Assembly (NCBI GenBank): GCA_034667225.1
Contig: JAXDKG010000017.1
Span: 124,001-188,000 of the forward strand
Direction of reading: 5' to 3'
Source: DATMER01 sp034667225
GTDB taxonomy: Bacteria > Acidobacteriota > Thermoanaerobaculia > Multivoradales > UBA5704
Length of the DNA stretch: 64,000 bases
Shown: piece after piece, positions 1 to 8,308 of the stretch
How positions within the stretch are numbered: the stretch's first letter is position 1
Layout of the letters: each line of letters starts with the position of its first letter
Position numbers and translations under genes: made by a program
Notes under the pieces: model-generated
The model's database searches: none
Seen by the model: the letters and a program-made list of their open reading frames with translations, nothing else
Told to the model about the DNA's origin: nothing

Positions 1-911
1 TGACAACCACCGCATTGGCTTTCGGCGGACCCGTGGTAATCGCCCCGGCCATGCACTCGGTCATGTGGGAGAAGCCGGCGGTCCAGGAACACCTGGACGC
101 GCTGCGCCGCCGGGGCGCCTGGATCGTCGGGCCGGTCGAGGGTCCGCTCGCCTCCGGCGAGGTGGGGATGGGCCGCATGGCTGATCCCGATGAGATCGCC
201 GTCGCCGTCGAAGCGGCGATGGGCTCCGGACCCTTCGCGGGCCGCACGGTCCTGGTCACCGCCGGTCCCACTTACGAGCCGCTCGATCCGGTGCGTTTCC
301 TGGGCAACCGGTCGAGCGGCAGGATGGGCTTCGCCCTGGCCGCAGAGTCCGCTCGGCGCGGCGCCCGGGTGGTTCTGGTGGCAGGGCCGGTGCGCTTGGC
401 CACGCCCTCCGGCGTCACCCGGGTAGACGTGACCACGGCCCGCGAGATGGAGAGAGCGGTCCGCGAGCATGCCCCGGCGGCCGATATGATCCTCATGACA
501 GCGGCCGTGGCGGACTTCCGTCCCGCCCATCCCGCCGTCGCGAAGATCAAGAAAGATGGCGGGCCTCCGCCCGAGCTGAGCTTGGAAGAGAACCCCGACA
601 TCCTGGCCGGTCTGCGGGACGTGGCCCCGAATGCGGTCGTCGTCGGGTTCGCCGCCGAGACGAACGACCTGGAGCGTCACGCACGCGCCAAGCTGGAGCG
701 CAAACGGGCGGACTTCCTGGTGGCCAACGACGTCTCGCGCAAGGACATCGCCTTCGACAGCGAAGCCAATGAGGTCACGGTTTTTCGGCGCGACGGCGAG
801 CCGGTTTTCTTCCCCAGGCAGCCCAAGATGCAGCTCTCAGCCTCGCTTCTCGACCTCTTCGCGGGTATGCTTGCCGGGCGTGAGAACACCCCTGCAGCCA
901 GCCCTCGCTGA
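1..911 (+). CDS. coaBC: Phosphopantothenoylcysteine decarboxylase / phosphopantothenate-cysteine ligase, 5'-truncated by the window
   Basis: This is the bifunctional coenzyme A biosynthesis enzyme: the CoaB half ligates cysteine to 4'-phosphopantothenate and the CoaC half decarboxylates the product. The reading frame is already open at base 3, so the true start lies left of the window. The residual CoaC part shows APAMHSVMW, matching the PxMNxxMW signature except for His in place of Asn; from memory some actinobacterial enzymes also carry His here. The CoaB domain follows with VLVTAGPTYEPLDPVRFLGN, the SSGRMG motif, TAAVADFRP and the lysine-containing AKIKK loop, and ends with FAAET and KRADFLVAND. 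Its 3' end overlaps the start of the uracil-DNA glycosylase gene. Confidence 0.93.
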   Translation, partial: TTTALAFGGPVVIAPAMHSVMWEKPAVQEHLDALRRRGAWIVGPVEGPLASGEVGMGRMADPDEIAVAVEAAMGSGPFAGRTVLVTAGPTYEPLDPVRFLGNRSSGRMGFALAAESARRGARVVLVAGPVRLATPSGVTRVDVTTAREMERAVREHAPAADMILMTAAVADFRPAHPAVAKIKKDGGPPPELSLEENPDILAGLRDVAPNAVVVGFAAETNDLERHARAKLERKRADFLVANDVSRKDIAFDSEANEVTVFRRDGEPVFFPRQPKMQLSASLLDLFAGMLAGRENTPAASPR

Positions 912-1584
912 CCTCCTCTCGTACCTGAAGGACATCGGGTATTCCGACGTGTATGTGTCTGCCCGGCGGGAGGCGGCTTCTGCCTCCGCGCCTGTCTTAG
1001 GAGCCCCGATCGCTGCCGTCCCGGAGTCCGCCGAGCTGGCCTCTCTGCGAGCAGCCGCCGAAGCCTGCACCCGCTGCCGCCTTGCCCAGGGGCGCCAGAA
1101 GGTCGTGTTCGGAGCGGGCAATCCCGCGGCCGAGCTGATGCTCATCGGCGAGGCTCCCGGGGCCGAAGAGGACAAGCAGGGCCTGCCCTTCGTCGGCGCC
1201 GCGGGCGAGTTGCTGACCAAGATCATCCAGGCGATGGACATGCGGCGCGAGGACATCTACATCGCCAACATCCTCAAGTGCCGTCCGCCGGGCAACCGCG
1301 ATCCCCAGCCCGACGAGATCGCGGCCTGCCGGGGCTTCCTGGAGCGGCAGATCGAGCTCATCCAGCCCAAGGTGATCGTGGCTCTGGGGCGCATCGCGGC
1401 CCAGGCGCTCCTCGGCAACGACGGCCCCCTAGGCCAGATGCGCGGACAGTGGTACAGCGTCCGGGGCATCCCCGCCATGGTCACCTACCATCCCGCCGCC
1501 CTGCTGCGGAACCAGGGGCTGAAGCGGCCCACCTGGGAAGACATGCAGCAGGTGCGCGACCGCCTGCGCGAACTGCGCGCCTGA
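880..1584 (+). CDS. Uracil-DNA glycosylase, family 4/5 (Fe-S)
   Basis: Removes uracil from DNA to start base excision repair. The 234-residue product has the Fe-S family layout: a CTRC pair near residues 62-66 and further cysteines in KCRPPGNRDP and AACRGFL for the 4Fe-4S cluster. It also has the GEAPG motif near residue 90 with PFVGAAGELL, and the HPAALLRN substrate-binding motif near residue 204. The open frame extends upstream to 631, but that part is a shadow of coaBC. I chose GTG at 880, the nearest in-frame start before recognisable protein (LADLLSYLKDIGY), giving a 32-base overlap with coaBC. TTG at 871 is the alternative; no strong ribosome binding site decides. Family identity is solid; the 4 versus 5 subfamily is not settled. 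Confidence 0.9.
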   Translation: MRTPLQPALADLLSYLKDIGYSDVYVSARREAASASAPVLGAPIAAVPESAELASLRAAAEACTRCRLAQGRQKVVFGAGNPAAELMLIGEAPGAEEDKQGLPFVGAAGELLTKIIQAMDMRREDIYIANILKCRPPGNRDPQPDEIAACRGFLERQIELIQPKVIVALGRIAAQALLGNDGPLGQMRGQWYSVRGIPAMVTYHPAALLRNQGLKRPTWEDMQQVRDRLRELRA

Positions 1585-1696
1585 CGGGTTCTACTTCACG
1601 GCTCCTTTTTCCTGTGCGAATAAGCTATAGGCTGGACAAGCCCTTGAGGAAGGTGTTAACTTTCCTTTAGTCACAAGCTAATTTTTGGGTCGTCTT

Positions 1697-2257
1697 ATGG
1701 CAACCCCAGACCATTCGCCCGAGCCGGCAGCTTCATTCGATGAATTCCTGAGGAGGATGGAGCCCCGGCTCAAACGCCTCCTGGGAACCTATCGTATTCC
1801 TCCCGAAGATGCGGAGGACGTCCTGCAACAGACCCTCCTGGCACTGCTCTACCAGTGGGACCGGGTGCGCGACCCGGAGTGCTGGCTCATCGGAACGCTG
1901 AAGCGGCACTGCCTGATGTACTGGCGCAACAGCCGGCGGCGGATCTACTCGGCGGTGGACTCGACCGTGCTGGAGTGGCTGTCGGCGCCGGTCGCTTCGA
2001 GCCAGGAGAAGACGGACATGCTCTGCGACCTGGAAAGCCTGCTGGAGCGGCTCCCGTCGCGCTGCCGCTCCGTCCTGCAGCTCCGCTTCCGGATGGGGTT
2101 CGAGCCGATCGAGATCGCGCGCAGGCTGGGCTATCGCTCCTCGAGCATCGGCAAGATCACGCACCGCTGCCTCGCGGCGCTGAGCCGCGAGCTTTTCGCG
2201 GCCGGCCTGACCCTCGAAGAGCCCGAGGAAGCCCTGCGAGCGGCCGAGCGCGGGTAG
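1697..2257 (+). CDS. ECF-type RNA polymerase sigma factor
   Basis: A 186-residue sigma-70 family protein with only regions 2 and 4. Region 2 spans about residues 10-80 (DAEDVLQQTLLALL, then the WLIGTLKRHCLMYWRNSRRR helix). Region 4 spans about 110-165 (LERLPSRCRSVLQLRFRMGF, then a helix-turn-helix IEIARRLGYRSSSIGKITHR). ATG at 1697 is preferred over TTG at 1685 because it precedes MATPDHSPEP. No anti-sigma factor gene adjoins it. The next gene, 65 bases downstream on the same strand, encodes an NTPase/BTAD regulator, so the two may act in one regulatory circuit; this is inferred from position only. The 112 bases upstream include AT-richer sequence that may hold its promoter. Confidence 0.85.
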   Translation: MATPDHSPEPAASFDEFLRRMEPRLKRLLGTYRIPPEDAEDVLQQTLLALLYQWDRVRDPECWLIGTLKRHCLMYWRNSRRRIYSAVDSTVLEWLSAPVASSQEKTDMLCDLESLLERLPSRCRSVLQLRFRMGFEPIEIARRLGYRSSSIGKITHRCLAALSRELFAAGLTLEEPEEALRAAERG

Positions 2258-2322
2258 TATTTGAAGGCCGTGCAAGGCCGCTGCTTGCGGCCAACGCTCT
2301 CTTCCTGTGTAGTGAATCCCTG

Positions 2323-3939
2323 ATGGATACGCCGTACCTCCTTCCGCACCAGGACCGCCTCCTTCGCCGCATCGATTCGATGGAGACGCCGCTGGTGCAG
2401 GTCTGGGGCTGGCCCGGCAGCGGAAAGTCGGCGCTCCTCCAGGCGCTTCTGGACCGGCATGGCCCCACGGCTCGGGGCCTGAGCCTCGGCGAATTGGAGG
2501 ACGGGACTGTGCTCCGCAAAGTCGTGGAAGACGCGCACGCGCAGGGGGTGCGCTGGCTCGTGGCTCAGGGGGAGTCGCGGGCACGCCTCGAGGAGATAGC
2601 GCGCTGGCTTCCCCCCGGCCAGCGCCTGATCTTCGCGGGCGAGAACCGCTGGGACAAGGCGCCCCTGGCCGTCTCCGTCCTGCCGCCGCAGGAGATGCTC
2701 CTGAGCCCGGGCGAGGTGGCCACGCTCTGGCATCTGCTCACGGGCGAGGTGCCTTCCCCCGAAGCCGCGGGGGTGCTCTGGATGGCCAGCGACGGCTGGT
2801 ACCGGCCGCTGCGGCTCGCCATCGAGGCGACCGGCGGCATGGGGCTGGACAGCGTCGACCCCGAGGGCCTCCTGGAGGTCGCGCCGGTCCGCTTCTTCCT
2901 GCGGCACGAGGTCCTCGAAACCTTCGGGGAGGAGCAGCGGAAGCTCCTGGAAGAGATCCCTTTCGACCGCCCGGAAGGGGAAGCCTGGGAGGCCATCGAC
3001 GCCCGCGGCCTGTGGGTCGAAGGGGAGGAGAGGGACCGCCTGCCCACTCTCCTGGCGGCTTACCTGGAACGGGAGCGGCAACGCCGGCATCGGACCGATA
3101 AGCCAGAGACCCGGCCCGCCCCGGCTCCGCCCCCGGTATCTGCAGGCGTCGCGGGCGTCGCGGGCGTCGAGGGGACGCCGGTCTACTCCCTCGGCTTTCT
3201 CGGCAGCCCGTTCGCCCGGCGCCGCGACCCGGATGGCACGGAGGTGGAGCTGGACTGCCGCCTCAAGCGTGCGTTCCAGGTCCTGGCCTACCTGGCCTCC
3301 TCTCCGGGCCTGGAGGCCGGCCGCGAGGACCTGATGGAGGCGGTCTGGCCCACCGAGGGGGAGCGCACCATCGACCGCAACTTCCATCCGACGCTGAGCC
3401 ACCTGCGGCGCGCCCTGGAAGCCGGCCGCAAGGACGAGACCCCGCCCCTGCTTTTCCGTAAGGGAATCTACCGGCTCAACCCGGACCTCGTCTGGGAGAT
3501 CGACGCGCTGGAGCTCGATCGCCTGGTCGAAGAGGGCAAGACCCGGCTCGAACGCGGCGATGCTCCGGGAGCGGCCCAGAGCTGGGAGAGCGCCTGGCGC
3601 CTCTACCGCGGACCCTTCCTCCCGGGGACCTACGAGGCCTGGGTCGCGGACCGCCGGGAGAAGTACCAGCGCCTCTACCTGGAGCTGCTGCGCGACCTCG
3701 GCGACCTCTACCTCAAGCTGGACAGGCCCGAGCAGGCCATGGACGCCTACCGCTCGGTGCTGCTCGAAGACCCGCTCCAGGAGCGCGTCCACCTCGCGGT
3801 GATGCGGCTCTACGCGAGCCAGGGCCGCCGGGACCTGGTGCGCCGGCAATATGACAGACTCTGCACCCTGCTGCTCGAAGAGCTGGGGGTCGAGCCCATG
3901 CCCCAGACCACCCGCGATTATCATCGGTTGATGGAGTAG
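2323..3939 (+). CDS. NTPase / BTAD-domain transcriptional regulator
   Basis: A 538-residue regulator. Its N-terminal P-loop NTPase-like domain has Walker A GWPGSGKS at residues 29-36. A proline/alanine-rich linker near residue 265 leads to a winged-helix segment (about 300-370, FQVLAYLASSPGLEAGREDL). The C-terminal all-helical bacterial transcriptional activator domain (about 385-535) has TPR-like repeats such as DLYLKLDRPEQAMDAYRSVL and ends LCTLLLEELGVEP, characteristic of SARP/BTAD proteins. Unusually, the DNA-binding and BTAD parts are C-terminal to the NTPase. The frame is open upstream to 1855, but that stretch is antiparallel to codon use of the sigma gene, so ATG 2323 is chosen. Targets are unknown; the flanking ECF sigma gene is the obvious regulatory partner. 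Confidence 0.82.
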   Translation: MDTPYLLPHQDRLLRRIDSMETPLVQVWGWPGSGKSALLQALLDRHGPTARGLSLGELEDGTVLRKVVEDAHAQGVRWLVAQGESRARLEEIARWLPPGQRLIFAGENRWDKAPLAVSVLPPQEMLLSPGEVATLWHLLTGEVPSPEAAGVLWMASDGWYRPLRLAIEATGGMGLDSVDPEGLLEVAPVRFFLRHEVLETFGEEQRKLLEEIPFDRPEGEAWEAIDARGLWVEGEERDRLPTLLAAYLERERQRRHRTDKPETRPAPAPPPVSAGVAGVAGVEGTPVYSLGFLGSPFARRRDPDGTEVELDCRLKRAFQVLAYLASSPGLEAGREDLMEAVWPTEGERTIDRNFHPTLSHLRRALEAGRKDETPPLLFRKGIYRLNPDLVWEIDALELDRLVEEGKTRLERGDAPGAAQSWESAWRLYRGPFLPGTYEAWVADRREKYQRLYLELLRDLGDLYLKLDRPEQAMDAYRSVLLEDPLQERVHLAVMRLYASQGRRDLVRRQYDRLCTLLLEELGVEPMPQTTRDYHRLME

Positions 3940-3979
3940 GGTTGTCCGGCCCCTCCCCATCTGCTAGCTTCCGCGCCGG

Positions 3980-5746
3980 ATGAAACCCACGCCCCTGCGA
4001 GCCGTCTGCCTCGGCGGCTTCCTCTACGGATCGATCATCTACGGGCTTGTCCTGTCGCTGATCCACGTCGCGCACAACCGCCTGGGCTCGACGCGCGGCG
4101 CCCTGGTGGCCTGGCTGTTCTTCGCGCTGCTCTACGGGCTGAGCGCCCTGGTTGTCTTCCTGTTTGGCTATCTGCTCTCCCGGGTTCTCTCCCTCAGAGG
4201 CATCGAACGGGGAGCATGGATCGGCCTGCTCGTGTTCAACCTCGGCTTCTGGGAGCTGTTCTGGCTCCACGGCCTGACCTACGACCAGTACCCCTTCGGC
4301 CAGCTCTCCGGGGCGGGAGGCATGGTCGCCTTCGTAGCTGTCCTCGTCGTGCTCATTGCCTTGGGCGTGACCCTCGCCTCCTGGTTGCTGTTCCGGCTTT
4401 TCCTGGGGATCTGGCGCCGCGGCTGGCTGCCCCGGGCCGCCATGGTGGCCTTCGTCCTCGGCGTGATCCTCCACGCCGCCGCTCCGCTCTGGGCCGGTAA
4501 GCCCTGGGCCCTGCAAAAGGCGGCCAGCCCGGCGCCGAAGATCGCCGGCCAGGAGACCGGGCTCAAGGTCGCGCTGGTCGGTCTGGACGGCGCCGACTGG
4601 CGGGTCCTCCGCCCCATGATTGACCGCGGCGAGCTGCCGTCGTTCGCCGGGATGATCAGGAACGGCTCGACCGCCAGCCTTTCCACCATCCCGGACTCGA
4701 ACTCGGCGGTCATCTGGACCTCCATTTACACCGGCGCCCTGCCCGAGCGCCACGGCGTGCTCGATTTCTTCCGCATTCCACTGCCCGGCATGGGCTCCGA
4801 GGGCCTGTACCCCGTCCATCGGACTTTCTTCAAGGAGCTGTCCGGCCCTTTGATCCGGCCGCGGATGATCAACCGGTACGCAGTCCACGCCCTGCCGATC
4901 TGGGAGATCGCCGACCACCAGGGGATGACGATCGGAATCGTGGACGGCTACTACTACTCGTTCCCGGCGATCGTCCCGTCCAAGCCGGAGAGCTTCGTCC
5001 TCTCCTATGGCCTGGACGGCTACGCCCAGGACCCGGCCGGCAAGAAGTTGGAAGAGGTGGAGCTGTTCGCCCAGCCGCCGAGCCTGTTCCGCGAGCTGCG
5101 GCCGCTGCTCGACCTGCCCGACTTCGAGTGGCAATCGGCCGTGGCGCTCAAGCTCCTGGGCGAGCGGCCTCAGCCTCGGTTCCTGAACGTCTACACCCAC
5201 GAGCCCGACACGGTGCAGCACCTGTTCTGGAAGTGGTATCAGCCGCAATACTTCCTCGGGGTGGATGAGGAGGACGTCCGAGAGAAGGGGGACCGCATCC
5301 CCGCCATGCAACGCGGATTCGACGCCTTCCTCGGCAAGCTCCAGCAGCAACTTGAGCCGGACACGGTACTGATCGTGGCCTCGGATCACGGCCACGCCCC
5401 GACGATCCTCCATCAGGACTTCTACACCCAGCACCGTCACGGCCCACCGGGCATCCTCCTCATGCAGGGTGGACCGGTAAAACCCGGGTATGTGATCGAA
5501 GGAGCGCACATTCTCGACATCTACCCGACGATGCTCTACCTGCTGGGGCTGCCGGTGCCGAAGGATGCGGCGGGCAAGGTGCTGCTCGACGCGCTCGATC
5601 CGGAGTTCGTACGCCGCCATCCCGTGCGTACGATCCCGACGTACGAGGTGCTGGGGCCGGCCCAGGGGCTTCCCGGCGGACGGCGGGAGAGCGGTCAGGA
5701 CCAGCGGGAGCTGGAGAAGCTCCGGGCTCTCGGCTACATTTTCTGA
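3980..5746 (+). CDS. Membrane-anchored alkaline phosphatase superfamily (type I phosphodiesterase-like) protein
   Basis: The 588-residue protein begins with about five hydrophobic segments (residues roughly 10-165), followed by a catalytic domain of the nucleotide pyrophosphatase/phosphodiesterase family. The first metal ligand lies in VGLDGADWRVLRPM near residue 198. The nucleophile region is SAVIWTSIYTGALPERHG, and a C-terminal metal motif is VASDHGHAP near residue 467. The catalytic domain probably faces the periplasm or outside and hydrolyses a phosphodiester or phosphonate headgroup, perhaps on a surface polymer. It lies 30 bases before the nucleotide-sugar operon on the same strand, so it may be co-transcribed with it. 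Substrate cannot be read from sequence. Confidence 0.82.
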   Translation: MKPTPLRAVCLGGFLYGSIIYGLVLSLIHVAHNRLGSTRGALVAWLFFALLYGLSALVVFLFGYLLSRVLSLRGIERGAWIGLLVFNLGFWELFWLHGLTYDQYPFGQLSGAGGMVAFVAVLVVLIALGVTLASWLLFRLFLGIWRRGWLPRAAMVAFVLGVILHAAAPLWAGKPWALQKAASPAPKIAGQETGLKVALVGLDGADWRVLRPMIDRGELPSFAGMIRNGSTASLSTIPDSNSAVIWTSIYTGALPERHGVLDFFRIPLPGMGSEGLYPVHRTFFKELSGPLIRPRMINRYAVHALPIWEIADHQGMTIGIVDGYYYSFPAIVPSKPESFVLSYGLDGYAQDPAGKKLEEVELFAQPPSLFRELRPLLDLPDFEWQSAVALKLLGERPQPRFLNVYTHEPDTVQHLFWKWYQPQYFLGVDEEDVREKGDRIPAMQRGFDAFLGKLQQQLEPDTVLIVASDHGHAPTILHQDFYTQHRHGPPGILLMQGGPVKPGYVIEGAHILDIYPTMLYLLGLPVPKDAAGKVLLDALDPEFVRRHPVRTIPTYEVLGPAQGLPGGRRESGQDQRELEKLRALGYIF

Positions 5747-5775
5747 GCCGCGATAGACTTCCCAAGGAGCGAGCT

Positions 5776-6567
5776 ATGAAGAGCAAGCGCGACATGCCGG
5801 TAGTGATCCTCTGCGGCGGCCAGGGCACCCGGCTGCGTGAGGAGACCGAATACCGGCCCAAGCCGATGGTGGAGATCGGCCCGCGCCCGATCCTCTGGCA
5901 CATCATGAAGATCTACGGCGCCTACGGCCTCGACCGCTTCGTGCTCTGTCTCGGCTATAAGGGGTGGGAGATCAAGCAGTACTTCCTCCGCTACCGGGAG
6001 ATGCTCTGCGACTTCACTCTTTCCATGGACGGCTCGCAGCCGATCGAGCTCCACAACCGGGACGGCTACGAGCCCTGGCAGGTCACCTGCGCCGAGACCG
6101 GAGCCGAGACCGCCACTGGCGCGCGCCTCTGGCTCGTGCGGAATTACGTAAAGTCCCCGACCTTCTGCTTCACCTATGGCGATGCAGTGGGAAACGTGGA
6201 CATCGATGCCCTGCTCGACTTCCACTGGTCCCAGGGGCGGATCGCGACCGTGACCGGCGTCCATCCGACCTCGCGCTACGGTGAGATGCACGTGAATGGC
6301 AGTCAGGTGATGGAGTTCGCCGAGAAGCCGGCCGCGGAAGGCGTCGTGAGCGGCGGCTTCTTCGTCTTCCAGCGCGAAGTGTTCGATTACCTGGACGACG
6401 ACCCGCAGCTCTTCCTGGAGCAGCAGCCGCTTCGGAAGCTGGCGCGGGACGGCCAGCTCTCCGTCTACCTGCACGAAGGCTTCTGGCATCCCATGGACAC
6501 CTACCGCGACTACCTGCACCTGAACAACCTGTGGAAGCAAGGGGAGACGCCCTGGAAGATCTGGTGA
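5776..6567 (+). CDS. rfbF: Glucose-1-phosphate cytidylyltransferase
   Basis: Makes CDP-glucose from CTP and glucose-1-phosphate, the entry step for CDP-deoxysugars. The 263-residue protein opens with the nucleotidyltransferase signature VVILCGGQGTRLREETEYRP followed by KPMVEIGPRPILWHIM, and continues with FCFTYGDAVGNVDI and GGFFVFQREVFDYL, as expected for RfbF. AAGGAGCGAGCT precedes the ATG. The stop overlaps the GTG of the next gene (GTGA). The usual partner, CDP-glucose 4,6-dehydratase (rfbG), is not in this operon. Confidence 0.92.
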   Translation: MKSKRDMPVVILCGGQGTRLREETEYRPKPMVEIGPRPILWHIMKIYGAYGLDRFVLCLGYKGWEIKQYFLRYREMLCDFTLSMDGSQPIELHNRDGYEPWQVTCAETGAETATGARLWLVRNYVKSPTFCFTYGDAVGNVDIDALLDFHWSQGRIATVTGVHPTSRYGEMHVNGSQVMEFAEKPAAEGVVSGGFFVFQREVFDYLDDDPQLFLEQQPLRKLARDGQLSVYLHEGFWHPMDTYRDYLHLNNLWKQGETPWKIW

Positions 6568-7784
6568 TCAATTGCCGCTTCTGCGGCGCGCGGCTGGGGC
6601 ACGTCTTCGTGGACCTCGGAGCCCAGCCGCTCGCGAACTCCTACCTGGAGCCGGAGCACCTGCGCCGGCCCGAGCCGTTCTATCCGCTCTGCGTCTATGT
6701 CTGCGGCGAGTGCTTCCTCGTCCAACTCCCCGAGGAAGAGCGGCCCGACGCGATCTTCAGCGACTACGCCTACTTCTCCTCCTACTCGGAAAGCTGGCTC
6801 CGCCACGCCCGCCTCTACGCCGAGGCCATGATCGAGCGCTTCGGCCTCGGTTCGGAGCACCGGGTGATCGAGATCGCGAGCAACGACGGCTACCTCCTGC
6901 GCTGGTTCAAGGACCGGGGCATCCCCGTTCTAGGCATCGAGCCGGCCCGCAATGTGGCCGAGGCGGCGGAGGCCGCGGGCGTCCCCACCCAGGTCTGCTT
7001 CTTCGGAACGGAAACCGCCCACGAGCTGTCCGCCAAGGCCGACCTGCTGGTGGGCAACAACGTGCTCGCCCATGTCCCGGACCTGAACGACTTCGTAAAC
7101 GGCCTGAAGATTGCCCTCGCTCCCCGCGGTGTGCTCACAATGGAGTTTCCCCATCTCCTCCGGTTGATGAACGAAGATCAGTTCGACACCATCTATCACG
7201 AGCACTACTCCTACTTCTCGTTCCTTACCGCGCGAAAAGTCTTCGCCGCCCATGGCCTGACCGTCTTCGACGTGGAGGAGCTGCCCACCCATGGCGGCTC
7301 GCTCCGCATCTATGCGCGCCACCAGGAAGATGATTCGAAGCCCGTGGAGCCGAGAGTGATCGAGCTGCTCGCCCGAGAGGAGGCCTCCGGCCTCGGAAAT
7401 CTGGACGCCTACCGCTCCTTCGCGCAACGGGTCGGGCGAGTGAAGCGCGGTCTGCTGCGGTTTCTGATCCAGGCGAAGGAAGATGGGAAGACCGTCGTGG
7501 GCTACGGCGCGCCGGCCAAGGGCAACACGCTCCTCAACTACTGCGGCGTGCGCACGGACTTCCTCGACTACACGGTCGACCTCAGCCCTCATAAACAGGG
7601 GCGGTATCTCCCGGGCACGCGCATCCCGATCTTCGCGCCCGACCGCATCCGCGAGACCCGGCCGGATTACGTGCTCATCCTGCCCTGGAACCTCAAGGAA
7701 GAGATCACGGCGCAGATGGCCAACGTCCGCACCTGGGGCGGCAGGTTCGTGGTAGCCATTCCCGAGGTCCGGGTTTTCGAATGA
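6564..7784 (+). CDS. NDP-sugar C-methyltransferase (TylC3/NovU-like, class I SAM)
   Basis: Predicted to add a carbon-bound methyl group to a nucleotide-linked ketosugar. The 406-residue architecture is that of sugar C-methyltransferases: an N-terminal zinc-ribbon (CRFCGARL at residues 4-11 and a second cysteine cluster CVYVCGEC near 43-50), a SAM-binding core (VIEIASNDGYLL near 101-112), the YHEHYSYFS catalytic motif near 211, and a C-terminal Rossmann-like domain (VVGYGAPAKGNTLLNY). GTG at 6564 was chosen over GTG 6531 because it gives a 4-base overlap with rfbF and begins directly at the zinc ribbon. The position methylated is not visible in the sequence. Confidence 0.88.
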   Translation: MINCRFCGARLGHVFVDLGAQPLANSYLEPEHLRRPEPFYPLCVYVCGECFLVQLPEEERPDAIFSDYAYFSSYSESWLRHARLYAEAMIERFGLGSEHRVIEIASNDGYLLRWFKDRGIPVLGIEPARNVAEAAEAAGVPTQVCFFGTETAHELSAKADLLVGNNVLAHVPDLNDFVNGLKIALAPRGVLTMEFPHLLRLMNEDQFDTIYHEHYSYFSFLTARKVFAAHGLTVFDVEELPTHGGSLRIYARHQEDDSKPVEPRVIELLAREEASGLGNLDAYRSFAQRVGRVKRGLLRFLIQAKEDGKTVVGYGAPAKGNTLLNYCGVRTDFLDYTVDLSPHKQGRYLPGTRIPIFAPDRIRETRPDYVLILPWNLKEEITAQMANVRTWGGRFVVAIPEVRVFE

Positions 7785-8308
7785 TTTTCAAGGAGACTCC
7801 GCTCGCGGGCGCGTTCATCCTGGAGCCGGAGCGCTTCGAGGACGACCGGGGCTTCTTCGCCCGCACCTACGACCGCGACGAATTCGAAGCGCGCGGCCTC
7901 GATCCCGAGATCGCCCAGTGCAGCGTCTCCTTCAATCACCGGCGGGGCACCCTGCGCGGCCTCCACTTCCAGTCCGCACCCCATGAAGAAACCAAGCTCG
8001 TCCGCTGCACCCGCGGCCGGATCTGGGATGTGATCGTCGACATCTGCCCCGGCTCGTCCACCCGCGGGCGGCACTTCGCCATGGTGCTCTCGGCGGAGGA
8101 AGGCAATGCCCTCTACGTCCCCAAGGGAATGGCTCACGGATTCATCACCCTGGAAGATGCGACCGAAGTCTTCTATCAGATTTCCGAGTCCTACTCGCCC
8201 GATCATTCCCGCGGCTACCGCTGGGACGATCCCGTCTTCGCGATTCCCTGGCCGGAGCCGGTCGAGGTGATGTCCGACAAGGACCGCAACCTCCCGTTCT
8301 TCCTATGA
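7781..8308 (+). CDS. dTDP-4-dehydrorhamnose 3,5-epimerase family protein (RfbC-like cupin)
   Basis: The 175-residue cupin epimerises C3/C5 (or only C3) of a 4-keto-6-deoxysugar nucleotide. Family hallmarks are present: FEDDRGFFARTYDRDEF, the substrate-pocket sequence NHRRGTLRGLHFQ with its catalytic His, LVRCTRGRIWDVIVDI, and VPKGMAHGFITLEDATEVFY with the conserved Tyr. It overlaps its neighbours by 4 bases on both sides, so translation is probably coupled. Because the operon is CDP-based, the real substrate is more likely a CDP-sugar than dTDP-4-dehydrorhamnose; that is inference. Confidence 0.88.
   Translation: MIFKETPLAGAFILEPERFEDDRGFFARTYDRDEFEARGLDPEIAQCSVSFNHRRGTLRGLHFQSAPHEETKLVRCTRGRIWDVIVDICPGSSTRGRHFAMVLSAEEGNALYVPKGMAHGFITLEDATEVFYQISESYSPDHSRGYRWDDPVFAIPWPEPVEVMSDKDRNLPFFL

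Noticed and set aside
1855..2322. Upstream extension of the NTPase/BTAD regulator
   Set aside because: It overlaps the sigma factor gene in another frame and has no protein-like features before MDTPYLLPHQ.
3713..5620. A 635-codon antisense frame within the phosphodiesterase gene
   Set aside because: It is the shadow of a gene with clear catalytic motifs, and has no start signal or recognisable domain.
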